The notes under the pieces: model-generated
Databases searched by the model: none
The model's input: only the letters and a program-made list of their open reading frames with translations
Told to the model about the DNA's origin: nothing
Position numbers and translations under genes: made by a program
Assembly: GCF_026339995.1 (NCBI RefSeq)
Contig: NZ_JAPEPT010000002.1
Span: 1,121,501 to 1,185,500, forward strand
DNA length: 64,000 nt
Origin: Streptomyces sp. NBC_01481
GTDB lineage: Bacteria > Actinomycetota > Actinomycetes > Streptomycetales > Streptomycetaceae
Reading direction: 5' to 3'
In this document: positions 1 through 9,242 of the stretch, in pieces
How the letters are laid out: each line of letters starts with the position of its first letter
Numbering within the stretch: the first letter of the stretch is position 1

Positions 1-347
1 TCGACGCCCTGCGCGACCCTCTCGGCGAGCTCGCCGCCCGGCACGGACTGATCGTCGAGCCGGGCCGCATGGTCCTGGAACTGCGCCCGCCGGGCATGGA
101 CAAGGGCGTGGCGCTGGCCGAGTACGTACGCGAAGTGGAGGCCGAAGCGGTCCTGTACGCCGGGGACGACCTCGGCGATCTGCCCGCCTTCGCCGCCGTG
201 GAGAAGCTCCGCTCGGACGGCATTCCCGGCCTGCTGGTGTGCAGCGGCAGCGCGGAGGTGCCGGAGGTCGCGGACCGCGCGGACCTGCTGCTGCCGGGTC
301 CGGCGGCCGTCGTCGAATTCCTAGGAGCCCTCGCGCAGCGCCTGTAG
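1..347 (+). CDS. otsB: Trehalose-6-phosphate phosphatase, C-terminal part (5' end outside window)
   Basis: The reading frame is open from base 3 and ends at TAG 345-347, so only the last ~114 residues are present. The HAD-type motif YAGDDLGDLPAF (the GDD acid pair that binds Mg2+) and the preceding MDKGVALAEYV stretch fit OtsB, which removes phosphate from trehalose-6-phosphate in the cytoplasm. The neighbour is otsA on the opposite strand, and the two genes overlap tail to tail by 27 bases, so synthase and phosphatase are convergently transcribed rather than in one operon. Identity rests on the motif and the otsA context. Confidence 0.85.
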   Translation, partial: DALRDPLGELAARHGLIVEPGRMVLELRPPGMDKGVALAEYVREVEAEAVLYAGDDLGDLPAFAAVEKLRSDGIPGLLVCSGSAEVPEVADRADLLLPGPAAVVEFLGALAQRL

Positions 348-1721
348 CTGGTCGAGGAACCACTGCTGCGGCGGCAGCGCGGTCGCCGCGGCCGCCAGCC
401 GCTTGGTGCGCCGGGCCCGTTCGTCGTGGGGCATCGTCAGCGCCTCGTGCAGCGCGTCGGCGGTGCCCGTCACGTCGTACGGATTGACCGTGACCGCGTC
501 CTCACCCAGCTCCTCGTGCGCCCCCGCCTCGCGCGACAGCACCAGCGCGCAGCCGTCGTCCGAGACGACCGGGATCTCCTTGGCGACCAGGTTCATACCG
601 TCCCGGATCGGGTTGACGAGGGCGACGTCCGCGAGCCGGTAAGCGGCCAGGGAGCGGGCGAAGTCGTCCTTCACATGGAGGACGACCGGGCTCCAAGTCG
701 CCGTCCCGTAGGTGGAGTTGATCTCGTCGGCGACGCGCTGGACCTGCGCCGTGTAGTCGCGGTAAACGGCCAGATCCTGCCGCGAGGGGTAGGCGAAGGC
801 GACATGGACGACCCGCTCGCGCCACTCGGGCCTGGTGTCCAGGAGGTGCCGGTAGGCGAGCAGCCCGCGCACGATGTTCTTGGACAACTCGGTACGGTCC
901 ACGCGCACGATCGTCCTGCGCCCCGGGCCGACCTGTTCGCGCAGCGCGGCCAGCCGTTCCTCCACATCGGGCCGGTGCGCACGCTCCCGCAGGAATTCCG
1001 CGTCCGCGCCGAGGCCGTGCACTCCGATCCGCGTGCCGGAGGGGATGCCGGGGCCCAGCACGGTGTGGCAGCAGTCGGTGAAGGCCTCGGCCCAGCGGTG
1101 GGTGAGGAAGGCGGCCCGGTCGGCGCCGAGGATGCCGCCGAGCAACTGGGCCGCGATGTCGTCGGGCAGCATCCGGAAGTAGTCGACGGGGGCCCACGGC
1201 GTGTGCGAGAAGTGGCCGATGCGCAGGTCCGGGCGGTGGGCGCGGAGCATCCGGGGCACCAGCGCCAGGTGGTAGTCCTGCACCAGAACGGCCGCGCCCG
1301 GCGCGGCCGCCTCGGCCAGCGCATCGGCGAAGGCGTGGTTGTACGCCTCGTAGGAGGCCCACTGGCGGCGGAACTCCGCGTCGAAGACCGGCTCCAGCGG
1401 CGTCTGGTAGAGCATGTGGTGGACGAACCACAGCACGGAGTTCGCGATCCCGTTGTACGCGTCGGCGAACACCCCGGCGTCGATGTCGAGCATCCGCACC
1501 CCGGGCTCGGCCACCCCGCGCCGGACCGCCTCGCGATCGCCGTCGCCGAGAGCGGCGCACACCCACACCGAGTCCGACTCGGAGTCGATCGCCGACAGGC
1601 CGGAGACCACGCCGCCTCCGCCCCGGCGGGCGTCCAGCGAACCGTCCTGCTGACGTGTGTATGTGACCGGGCCGCGGTTCGAGGCGACTAGGACCTGGGC
1701 GGCAGGCTGCTCGGAGACCAT
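321..1721 (-). CDS. otsA: Alpha,alpha-trehalose-phosphate synthase (UDP-forming), GT20
   Basis: A 466-residue protein of normal OtsA length. It condenses UDP-glucose with glucose-6-phosphate to trehalose-6-phosphate in the cytoplasm. Visible landmarks are the N-terminal SNRGPV and RGGGGVVSGL loop that binds glucose-6-phosphate, QDYHLALVPRMLR near residue 150, RTELSKNIVRGL near 275 (sugar-nucleotide-binding Arg/Lys) and DGMNLVAKE near 375. The ATG at 1721 gives the expected N-terminus. The 3' end overlaps the convergent otsB by 27 bases. Confidence 0.95.
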   Translation of the reverse strand: MVSEQPAAQVLVASNRGPVTYTRQQDGSLDARRGGGGVVSGLSAIDSESDSVWVCAALGDGDREAVRRGVAEPGVRMLDIDAGVFADAYNGIANSVLWFVHHMLYQTPLEPVFDAEFRRQWASYEAYNHAFADALAEAAAPGAAVLVQDYHLALVPRMLRAHRPDLRIGHFSHTPWAPVDYFRMLPDDIAAQLLGGILGADRAAFLTHRWAEAFTDCCHTVLGPGIPSGTRIGVHGLGADAEFLRERAHRPDVEERLAALREQVGPGRRTIVRVDRTELSKNIVRGLLAYRHLLDTRPEWRERVVHVAFAYPSRQDLAVYRDYTAQVQRVADEINSTYGTATWSPVVLHVKDDFARSLAAYRLADVALVNPIRDGMNLVAKEIPVVSDDGCALVLSREAGAHEELGEDAVTVNPYDVTGTADALHEALTMPHDERARRTKRLAAAATALPPQQWFLDQLQALREGS

Positions 1722-1780
1722 GTGCCGAAACCTAGCCCTTCCGGTAAACCCTCAAACGTGCGTACGGCCGGACTGCGCCA

Positions 1781-1834
1781 CTAGGCCCTGTCCGGCCGAT
1801 CTTGCCGGGCTCGATCGACCGGACAGGACCTAGG
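1781..1834. repeat. Family A repeat, minimal copy (A5): two terminal inverted repeats only
   Basis: A 54-base element in the otsA-gpgS gap. The left arm CTAGGCCCTGTCCGGCCGAT and right arm ATCGACCGGACAGGACCTAG pair at 18 of 20 positions across a 13-base middle. The same ends flank the ~185-base copy at 27932-28117, so this looks like an internally deleted derivative. As RNA it would fold into one strong hairpin and could serve as a terminator for gpgS. Confidence 0.75.
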
Positions 1835-1863
1835 CGCGCCACCCGGTGTGCCACTCTGCGTGC

Positions 1864-2823
1864 TCATGCCGCGCGCCGCGCCGCGTACTCGCCGATCTCG
1901 CGCATCGGAGGCCGCTCCTGCGTGTCCACCGCATGCGTCCGGGGTACGAAGCCCTCCTCGGCCCGCTCGAACTGTGTGAGCGCAGGCCGCACCAAATGGC
2001 CCCTGGACAGGCGCAGTTGGGCGGTCCGGTAGATCGCCGCGGCCATCCGGCCCAGCGCCTGACCGTCCTGGTGGCGGTGCTTGCGCGAGCCGACGTCCAC
2101 CTGCGCCAGCGCGTCGAGACCGACGGTGTGCAGCGCGTCGACGAGCAGGCCCAGCTCGACTCCGTAACCCACGGGGAAGGGCAGCCGCTCAAGGAGCGAG
2201 CGCCGCACCGCGTACTCCCCGCCCAGCGGCTGCACGAACCCGGCCAGCTGCGGCCAGTGCAGATTCAGCAGCGGCCGCGCCACCAGCTCCGTCACCCGCC
2301 CGCCCTGACCTGCTGTCTCGCCGAGCGGCCGGTCGTACATCGCCTTGACGAACTGCACATCGGGGTCGGTCAGCAGCGGTCCCACGATCCCGGAGACGAA
2401 ATCGGCCGAGAACTCGCGCAGATCCGCGTCGACGAAGCAGACGATGTCGCCGCTGGTGACCATCAGCGAGCGCCACAGCACCTCGCCCTTGCCCTGGACC
2501 GCGGGTATCCGGGGCAGGATCGCGTCCCGGTGCACCACGCGCGCGCCGGCCGCCGCGGCCACCTCGCCCGTGCGGTCGCTCGATCCCGAGTCCACGACGA
2601 CGAGCTCGTCGACGAGCGGCACGGCCTCCATCAGCTCACGCCGGATCACGGAGACGATCTCGCCGACCGTCTCCTCCTCGTCGAGCGCGGGCAGGACGAC
2701 GCTGATGGTCGTACCGTGCTTGGCGGCCATCAGCCGGCCGAGCGGGCGGTCGGCCGCAGACCAGGAACGCCTGCTCAGCCAGCGTTCCACCTCTTCCAGC
2801 ACGTGCGCGTCTCCCTCTGACAT
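1864..2823 (-). CDS. gpgS: Glucosyl-3-phosphoglycerate synthase-like glycosyltransferase (GpgS, GT81)
   Basis: A 319-residue GT-A fold glycosyltransferase. ISVVLPALDEEETVG near residue 40 is the nucleotide-sugar binding start, VVDSGSSDRTGE near 74 and CFVDADLREFS near 128 carry the metal-binding DxD, and QPLGGEYAVRR and the GVELGLLVD loop fit GpgS, which moves glucose from UDP-glucose to 3-phosphoglycerate (glucosylglycerate / methylglucose lipopolysaccharide route). ATG 2823 has AGGAT six bases upstream. It is divergent from thrC. A related GT2/GT81 enzyme with another acceptor is possible. Confidence 0.85.
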   Translation of the reverse strand: MSEGDAHVLEEVERWLSRRSWSAADRPLGRLMAAKHGTTISVVLPALDEEETVGEIVSVIRRELMEAVPLVDELVVVDSGSSDRTGEVAAAAGARVVHRDAILPRIPAVQGKGEVLWRSLMVTSGDIVCFVDADLREFSADFVSGIVGPLLTDPDVQFVKAMYDRPLGETAGQGGRVTELVARPLLNLHWPQLAGFVQPLGGEYAVRRSLLERLPFPVGYGVELGLLVDALHTVGLDALAQVDVGSRKHRHQDGQALGRMAAAIYRTAQLRLSRGHLVRPALTQFERAEEGFVPRTHAVDTQERPPMREIGEYAARRAA

Positions 2824-2944
2824 CGAGATCCTGTGATCCGTCTCGCGGTTCGGACGACTATCTCAACCATGCAGGCCTTCGGTTACAGTCTTGAACAACG
2901 CGGATGACCGTCGCATGCCGGGGTCATCGCGCTGACAATCGAAT

Positions 2945-3075
2945 ACCGCTCATCCAGAGGGGCAGAGGGAACGGCCCGTTGAAGCCCCGGCAACCCTCCC
3001 GCCGACCGCGAGGTCACGGTGGGGAAGGTGCCAATTCCGTCTCGTGGCGAAATGCGTCGCGAGGAAGATGAGGAG
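2945..3075 (+). promoter_or_regulatory. SAM-I (S-box) riboswitch upstream of thrC
   Basis: The stretch carries the S-box signature in order: CTCATCCAGAG, GAGGGAACGGCCC, GAAGCCCCGGCAACC, then GGTGCCAATTCC and a closing GATGAG. CTCATC (2949-2954) pairs with GATGAG (3067-3072) to close helix P1. This matches the SAM-I class of methionine-pathway riboswitches. The 3' side of P1 runs into AGGAG (3071-3075), the likely ribosome binding region of thrC, so SAM binding would be expected to block translation. No intrinsic terminator is visible between the aptamer and the start codon. Confidence 0.93.
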
Positions 3076-3091
3076 AAAGGGCCTCGCCACC

Positions 3092-4375
3092 ATGGCTGTG
3101 CAGACTGTCGCAAGCACCACCCCCGTGAATCTCGGTCCCGCCGCGGCGCTCTCGTGCCGCGAGTGCGGAGAGCGTTTCGACCTCGGCCCGATCTTCGCCT
3201 GTGCCTCCTGTTTCGGGCCGCTCGAAGTCGCCTACGACCTGCCGGCGGACGACCCCGAGGCGCTGAGGAAGCGGATCGAAGCGGGTCCGAACAACATCTG
3301 GCGCTACGCCCCGCTGCTGCCCGTCCCCGCCGACGTGGCCGAGAAGCCGAACATCAACCCCGGCTTCACCAAGCTCGTCAAGGCCGACAACCTCGCCCGT
3401 GAGCTGGGCGTCACTGGCGGCCTGTACATCAAGGACGACTCCGGCAACCCGACGCACTCCTTCAAGGACCGTGTCGTCGCGATCGCCGTCGAGGCCGCGC
3501 GCGCCTTCGGCTTCACGACGCTCTCCTGCTCCTCCACCGGCAACCTCGCCGGCGCGGTGGGCGCGGCCGCGGCCCGGGCGGGCTTCCGCTCCTGCGTGTT
3601 CATCCCGCACGACCTGGAGCAGGGCAAGGTCGTCATGGCCGCGGTGTACGGCGGCGAGCTGGTCGGCATCGAGGGCAACTACGACGACGTCAACCGCTTC
3701 TGCTCCGAGCTCATCGGCGACCCGCTGGGCGAGGGCTGGGGCTTCGTCAACGTCAACCTCCGCCCGTACTACGGCGAGGGCTCCAAGACGCTGGCGTACG
3801 AGATCTGTGAGCAGCTCGGCTGGCGGCTGCCCGACCAGATCGTCGTCCCGATCGCCTCCGGCTCGCAGCTCACGAAGATCGACAAGGGACTGCAGGAGCT
3901 GATCAAGCTCGGCCTCGTTGAGGACAAGCCCTACAAGATCTTCGGCGCGCAGGCCGAGGGCTGCTCTCCGGTGTCGACGGCCTTCAAGGCCGGGCACGAT
4001 GTCGTACGGCCGCAGAAGCCGAACACCATCGCCAAGTCGCTGGCCATCGGCAACCCCGCCGACGGCCCGTATGTACTGGACATCGCGCGCCGCACGGGCG
4101 GTGCGGTCGAGGACGTCAATGACGAGCAGGTCGTCGACGCGATCAAGCTGCTCGCGCGGACCGAGGGCATCTTCGCGGAGACCGCGGGTGGCGTGACCGT
4201 GGGCGTGGCGAAGAAACTGATCGAGCAGGGCCTGCTCGATCCGGCGCTCACCACGGTCGTGCTCAACACCGGCGACGGTCTCAAGACCCTTGACGCCGTT
4301 GCCCCGACGACCGGCCCCACGGCGACCATCCGCCCGAGCCTCGAGGCGTTCCGCGACGCCGGCCTGGCCCGCTGA
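3092..4375 (+). CDS. thrC: Threonine synthase
   Basis: A 427-residue PLP enzyme converting O-phosphohomoserine to threonine. The N-terminus has a four-cysteine cluster (SCRECGERFDLG, ACASC) that looks like a small zinc-binding knob, seen in other threonine synthases of this class. The PLP lysine lies in GNPTHSFKDR and the phosphate loop is SSTGNLAG. ATG 3092 is preferred. An in-frame upstream start at 3044 lies inside the riboswitch and would add 16 residues with no family match. A CysO-like gene follows after 23 bases, probably on the same transcript. Confidence 0.95.
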   Translation: MAVQTVASTTPVNLGPAAALSCRECGERFDLGPIFACASCFGPLEVAYDLPADDPEALRKRIEAGPNNIWRYAPLLPVPADVAEKPNINPGFTKLVKADNLARELGVTGGLYIKDDSGNPTHSFKDRVVAIAVEAARAFGFTTLSCSSTGNLAGAVGAAAARAGFRSCVFIPHDLEQGKVVMAAVYGGELVGIEGNYDDVNRFCSELIGDPLGEGWGFVNVNLRPYYGEGSKTLAYEICEQLGWRLPDQIVVPIASGSQLTKIDKGLQELIKLGLVEDKPYKIFGAQAEGCSPVSTAFKAGHDVVRPQKPNTIAKSLAIGNPADGPYVLDIARRTGGAVEDVNDEQVVDAIKLLARTEGIFAETAGGVTVGVAKKLIEQGLLDPALTTVVLNTGDGLKTLDAVAPTTGPTATIRPSLEAFRDAGLAR

Positions 4376-4398
4376 CTACCTACGGAAGGCAGAACACC

Positions 4399-4674
4399 AT
4401 GAGCGTGAACGTCCGCATCCCCACCATTCTCCGTACGTACACGGGCGGTCAGGCCGAGGTCCCGGCGGAGGGCGCGACGCTCTCCGAGGTGATCGCGGAC
4501 CTGGAGAAGAACCACACGGGCATCGCCGCGCGCGTCCTGGACGACCAGGGCAAGCTGCGCCGTTTCGTGAACGTGTACGTGAACGACGACGACGTCCGTT
4601 TCGAGCAGGGTCTCGAGACGGCGACCCCGGACGGTGCGGGCGTTTCGATCATTCCCGCCGTCGCCGGCGGCTGA
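4399..4674 (+). CDS. cysO: CysO-like / MoaD-ThiS family sulfur-carrier protein
   Basis: A 91-residue ubiquitin-fold protein ending in Ala-Val-Ala-Gly-Gly, the Gly-Gly tail that is adenylated and thiocarboxylated in this family. RIPTILRTYTGGQ at the start and VNVYVNDDDVRF near residue 60 resemble mycobacterial CysO, which delivers sulfur to CysM for cysteine synthesis. It lies 23 bases behind thrC with AGGAAGG-like pairing upstream (TACGGAAGGCAG). No cysM or mec-type protease gene is adjacent, unlike the mycobacterial locus. The alternative is a generic MoaD/ThiS-family carrier. Confidence 0.85.
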   Translation: MSVNVRIPTILRTYTGGQAEVPAEGATLSEVIADLEKNHTGIAARVLDDQGKLRRFVNVYVNDDDVRFEQGLETATPDGAGVSIIPAVAGG

Positions 4675-4721
4675 GCTACCCAGCGTGAGCACCCGCGGCG
4701 TCAGCCGCTAATCGACACAGT

Positions 4722-4750
4722 GCCCCCTCCGCAAGAGAAGCGGAGGGGGC
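4722..4750 (+). terminator. Intrinsic terminator after the thrC-cysO-like operon
   Basis: Perfect 11-base-pair hairpin (GCCCCCTCCGC, 7-base loop, GCGGAGGGGGC) 47 bases past the stop, followed by AATTCTGT. Confidence 0.85.
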
Positions 4751-5112
4751 AATTCTGTATGGTTGAGCGCGGTACAGTTGGGGAAGCCCCCTCCGCTGCT
4801 TGTGCCGACCGCATATGAGAATGCGCCCTGGCCCATCAAGAAGCAGCCAATGTGTTCGATCGAAATGCACCCTCAAGTGCCATTTGCCGGGCCCGACTTG
4901 CCCCGGAATTTCTTGAATTCAGTTCAATCATCCGATCGCGCGTGCCCAGATTTCTCGTCTGATTGACCTGTTGCAGAGGGCAGTTGGGCAGATACATTCA
5001 GCCGCGGTCGACGCGTTCCGGCGCACACTCTCCTTCCTGTCGGGAGGGTGAGGTCTGACCCGGGTCCGCGAAGTGCGGTCCTGTGCAAGGGCCAGTAATA
5101 GGGGAGTTAGGC
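4751..5112 (+). other. Gene-free upstream and leader region of the cold-shock gene
   Basis: 362 bases with no convincing gene. The part near 4850-4960 is less GC-rich than the surroundings. The last ~110 bases are probably promoter and 5' leader for the cold-shock gene, ending in GGGGAG (5101-5106) as the ribosome binding site. TTGACC at 4963 is a possible -35 but no well-spaced -10 is clear. Confidence 0.4.
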
Positions 5113-5316
5113 ATGGCTCAGGGCACCGTCAAGTGGTTCAACGCGGAGAAGGGGTACGGCTTCATCGCGGTCGACGGTGGTGCGGATGTTTTCGTCCACT
5201 ACAGCGCGATCCAGATGGACGGATACCGCACCCTTGAAGAGGGTCAGCGGGTCGAGTTCGAGATCTCGCAGGGCCAGAAGGGGCCGCAGGCGGACATGGT
5301 CAAGCTCGCCGTCTGA
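5113..5316 (+). CDS. Cold-shock protein, 67-residue CspA type
   Basis: A single cold-shock domain covering the whole protein. RNP1 KGYGFIAV and RNP2 VFVHYSAI are intact, so it should bind single-stranded RNA/DNA as an RNA chaperone. ATG 5113 has GGGGAG seven bases upstream. An in-frame codon at 5083 would add ten non-family residues. It stands alone between a terminator at each end and lies just upstream of groEL on the same strand. Confidence 0.95.
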   Translation: MAQGTVKWFNAEKGYGFIAVDGGADVFVHYSAIQMDGYRTLEEGQRVEFEISQGQKGPQADMVKLAV

Positions 5317-5360
5317 TCTCGGCGCGATCGGCCACCGACGCACTCACGCGACACACTCAC

Positions 5361-5404
5361 GCACGAAGGGCCCGCATCCTAGGGGGATGCGGGCCCTTCG
5401 TGCG
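5361..5404 (+). terminator. Strong hairpin terminator after the cold-shock gene
   Basis: About 20 base pairs (GCACGAAGGGCCCGCATCC against GGATGCGGGCCCTTCGTGC) with a tight loop, 45 bases past the stop. It separates the cold-shock gene from groEL. Confidence 0.9.
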
Positions 5405-5489
5405 TCCCCGGCCGTGTCCACGATGTGTCGGAGCCGCTTGCGCCCACCCGTCGCCCGACCACCACCCCTCATCGAGGCTCTTCGAGCCG

Positions 5490-5516
5490 CTTGCACTCTC
5501 ATGTGCCGAGTGCTAA
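5490..5516 (+). promoter_or_regulatory. CIRCE operator 1 (HrcA site) upstream of groEL
   Basis: CTTGCACTC, nine bases, GAGTGCTAA. The consensus is TTAGCACTC-N9-GAGTGCTAA; the right half is perfect and the left half has 7 of 9 bases. CIRCE is the HrcA repressor site of heat-shock genes. Confidence 0.88.
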
Positions 5517-5525
5517 TCATTGGCG

Positions 5526-7301
<1,776 letters not shown>

Positions 7302-7328
7302 GCCTGACGGCTCGGACCCGGTCCTGAC

Positions 7329-7368
7329 CGAGGGCGGTACCCCCACTCCCAGGGGGGTACCGCCCTCG
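7329..7368 (+). terminator. Hairpin terminator after groEL
   Basis: About 15-base-pair stem (CGAGGGCGGTACCCC against GGGGTACCGCCCTCG), 27 bases past the groEL stop. Confidence 0.85.
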
Positions 7369-7399
7369 GGCGTTTCAGGATCCCGGCCCGGGGAGGGCT

Positions 7400-7631
7400 G
7401 GGGCGTGTTTGAGAAGTCTCTCCCCCAGAGCTTCGCCTGGGAGGTACCCCCACCCCGCGACGCCTGGCACGCGCACTCGCGGTGTTGTCGGAGTCGCCCA
7501 AGTACGTCCAGTACGAGGGCGATCTCCCCCAGACTTCGTCCGGGGGTGCCCCCACCGCCTTGCGACTGCACGCACCAGACGCCGCGGGGCCCGCCCTTCG
7601 GGCGGACGGCGCTACTTCCAAAACACGCCCC
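7400..7631. repeat. Family A MITE-like repeat, copy A1
   Basis: 232 bases between groEL and the sigma-CAP gene. The terminal inverted repeats GGGGCGTGTTTGAGAAGT (left) and ACTTCCAAAACACGCCCC (right) pair almost fully. The interior shares blocks with A2 and A3: GGCACGCGCACTCG, GTTGTCGGAGTC, AGTACGTCCAGTACGAGG, CCTTGCGACTGCACGCACC and GCCCTTCGGGCGGACGGCGC. No transposase is encoded. It also contains CCCCCAGACTTCGTCCGGGG, a block shared with family B, so this copy looks like a composite. Confidence 0.8.
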
Positions 7632-7725
7632 AGCCGGGTTTGTGTTATCCGATCGGCGCCGACGGGTCTCCTCGGGGGCAGGACCCTGAGCGACGGGGTC
7701 GAACAGGCAATGGGCGAGGGCACGT

Positions 7726-9204
7726 ATGCACAGGGACGACAGGTACCGTCCGGAACTGGTGACGGATGCGAGGGCGGGGGACCAGCAGGCCCGCGAGCGG
7801 TTGGTCGCCGACTACCTTCCCCTTGTCTACAACATCGTCGGCCGGGCACTGGACGGCCATGCGGACGTCGACGACGTGGTGCAGGAGACCATGTTCCGCG
7901 CGCTCGACGGACTCGGCGGGCTGCGCGACCCCTCCCGTTTCCGCTCCTGGCTGGTCGCGATCGCGATGAATCAGATACGCCGGCGCTGGACGCTCCAGCA
8001 GCAGACGGCGACAGCACCGCTGGACCGCGTGGCGGAGACCGCCGACCCGACTGGTGACTTCGTGGATCTCACCATCCTGCGGCTGGGGCTGTCCGGCCAG
8101 CGCCGCGAGGTCGCCGAGGCGACCCGCTGGCTCGACGAGAGCGATCGTGAACTGCTGGCCCTGTGGTGGCAGGAGGCCGCGGGACAACTGAGCCGTGCCG
8201 AGCTGGCCGAGGCGCTGGGCGTCACTCCGCAGCACGCCGCGGTCCGCATCCAGCGGATGAAGACCCAGCTGGAACTGGGCCGCGTCGTCGCCCGTGCGCT
8301 GGCCACCGAGCCGTGCTGCTCCGAATTGGCCGATGTCACCGCGGCCTGGGACGGACAGCCCTCGCCGGTGTGGCGCAAGCGGATCGCCAGGCATGTTCGC
8401 GGGTGCGCCGGCTGCTCGGGGCACTGGTCGGAGCTCGTACCCGCAGAGGGACTGCTGGCCGGCATGGCGATGGTGGTCCCGCGCGACGGCTACCCTCCCG
8501 TTCCGCACGGCCAGTTCGGGGCGGCCGGCCACGGGGACTTCGCCGGGACGGGGCAGCCCGGGGACCCGACCGCCGCAGCAGGCGGAGGGCTGAAAGTACC
8601 CGCTGTGGCGGCGGCGGTAGGCGGGGTCGTGGTCGCCGGACTCCTCCTCGCCCTGGTGTGGCCCACGGCGAAGACCCCGGCCGACCCGGCCCCGGTGGCG
8701 GCTCCGCCCTCTGCCACGGCCCCGAAACCCACCCGCAGCCCCAGTCCGACACCCACGCCGACCCCCACCGCCTCACCCGTCCCGAAGCCCCCGAAGCCCC
8801 CCAAGCCGTCCCCGTCCGCGGCGAGCCTTGAGGAACGCCTCACCGCCCTGGTCAACTCCCGGCGTGCCGAGGCCGGCTGCGCGCCGCTGCGGATCGATCC
8901 GCGACTCAGCGCCGCGGCCCGCAAGCACGCCAAGGACATGGTGGCGCGTGGCTACTTCGACCATGCCGACCTGGAGGGACGCCATGCCGACGCGCGGATC
9001 TCGGCAGCCGGATACGAAGTGGGCCCGTGGGCCGAGAATCTGGACCAGGGTCCCGGCGAACCCGCGACGGTGGTCGGTGACTGGATGGACGGCTCGATCC
9101 ATCAGGACAACATGCTCGACTGCCGGTACCGGGACACCGGCGTGGCTGCCGTACCCGGTCCCGACGGGACGGTGTGGGTCCAGAACCTCGCCGCGCCGGC
9201 CTGA
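7726..9204 (+). CDS. ECF sigma factor fused to zinc anti-sigma motif, membrane helix and extracellular CAP/SCP domain
   Basis: A 492-residue fusion. Residues 8-90 are sigma region 2 (YLPLVYNIVGRAL, DVDDVVQETMFRAL, SWLVAIAMNQIRRRW) and 135-185 are region 4 with its HTH (RAELAEALGVTPQHAAVRIQ). Residues 223-230 carry HxxxCxxC (HVRGCAGC), the zinc anti-sigma signature. Residues ~292-312 form one membrane helix, 318-365 are a Pro/Thr/Ser/Lys-rich wall-spanning linker, and 366-490 are a CAP domain (LNSRRAEAGC-like start, HAKDMVARGYFDH, DNMLDC). The domain order suggests a membrane-tethered sigma factor that senses outside through CAP and may be freed by proteolysis; this is inference. No separate anti-sigma gene is adjacent. 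ATG 7726 is unforced; an upstream start is possible. Confidence 0.88.
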   Translation: MHRDDRYRPELVTDARAGDQQARERLVADYLPLVYNIVGRALDGHADVDDVVQETMFRALDGLGGLRDPSRFRSWLVAIAMNQIRRRWTLQQQTATAPLDRVAETADPTGDFVDLTILRLGLSGQRREVAEATRWLDESDRELLALWWQEAAGQLSRAELAEALGVTPQHAAVRIQRMKTQLELGRVVARALATEPCCSELADVTAAWDGQPSPVWRKRIARHVRGCAGCSGHWSELVPAEGLLAGMAMVVPRDGYPPVPHGQFGAAGHGDFAGTGQPGDPTAAAGGGLKVPAVAAAVGGVVVAGLLLALVWPTAKTPADPAPVAAPPSATAPKPTRSPSPTPTPTPTASPVPKPPKPPKPSPSAASLEERLTALVNSRRAEAGCAPLRIDPRLSAAARKHAKDMVARGYFDHADLEGRHADARISAAGYEVGPWAENLDQGPGEPATVVGDWMDGSIHQDNMLDCRYRDTGVAAVPGPDGTVWVQNLAAPA

Positions 9205-9242
9205 GCCCGCACCGTCCGTCAGGGTGCTTAGGTCCTGTCCGG

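Noticed and set aside
426..1691. Long plus-strand frame antisense to otsA
   Set aside because: It mirrors a clear OtsA; Val/Gly/Arg/Asp-rich composition is typical of antisense of GC-rich genes. No motif.
3044..3091. Upstream in-frame start of thrC
   Set aside because: It lies within the riboswitch, and the extra residues do not fit the family; ATG 3092 is used.
7400..7631. Insertion sequence with a transposase
   Set aside because: Too short and no transposase-like frame inside any family A copy; MITE-like at most.
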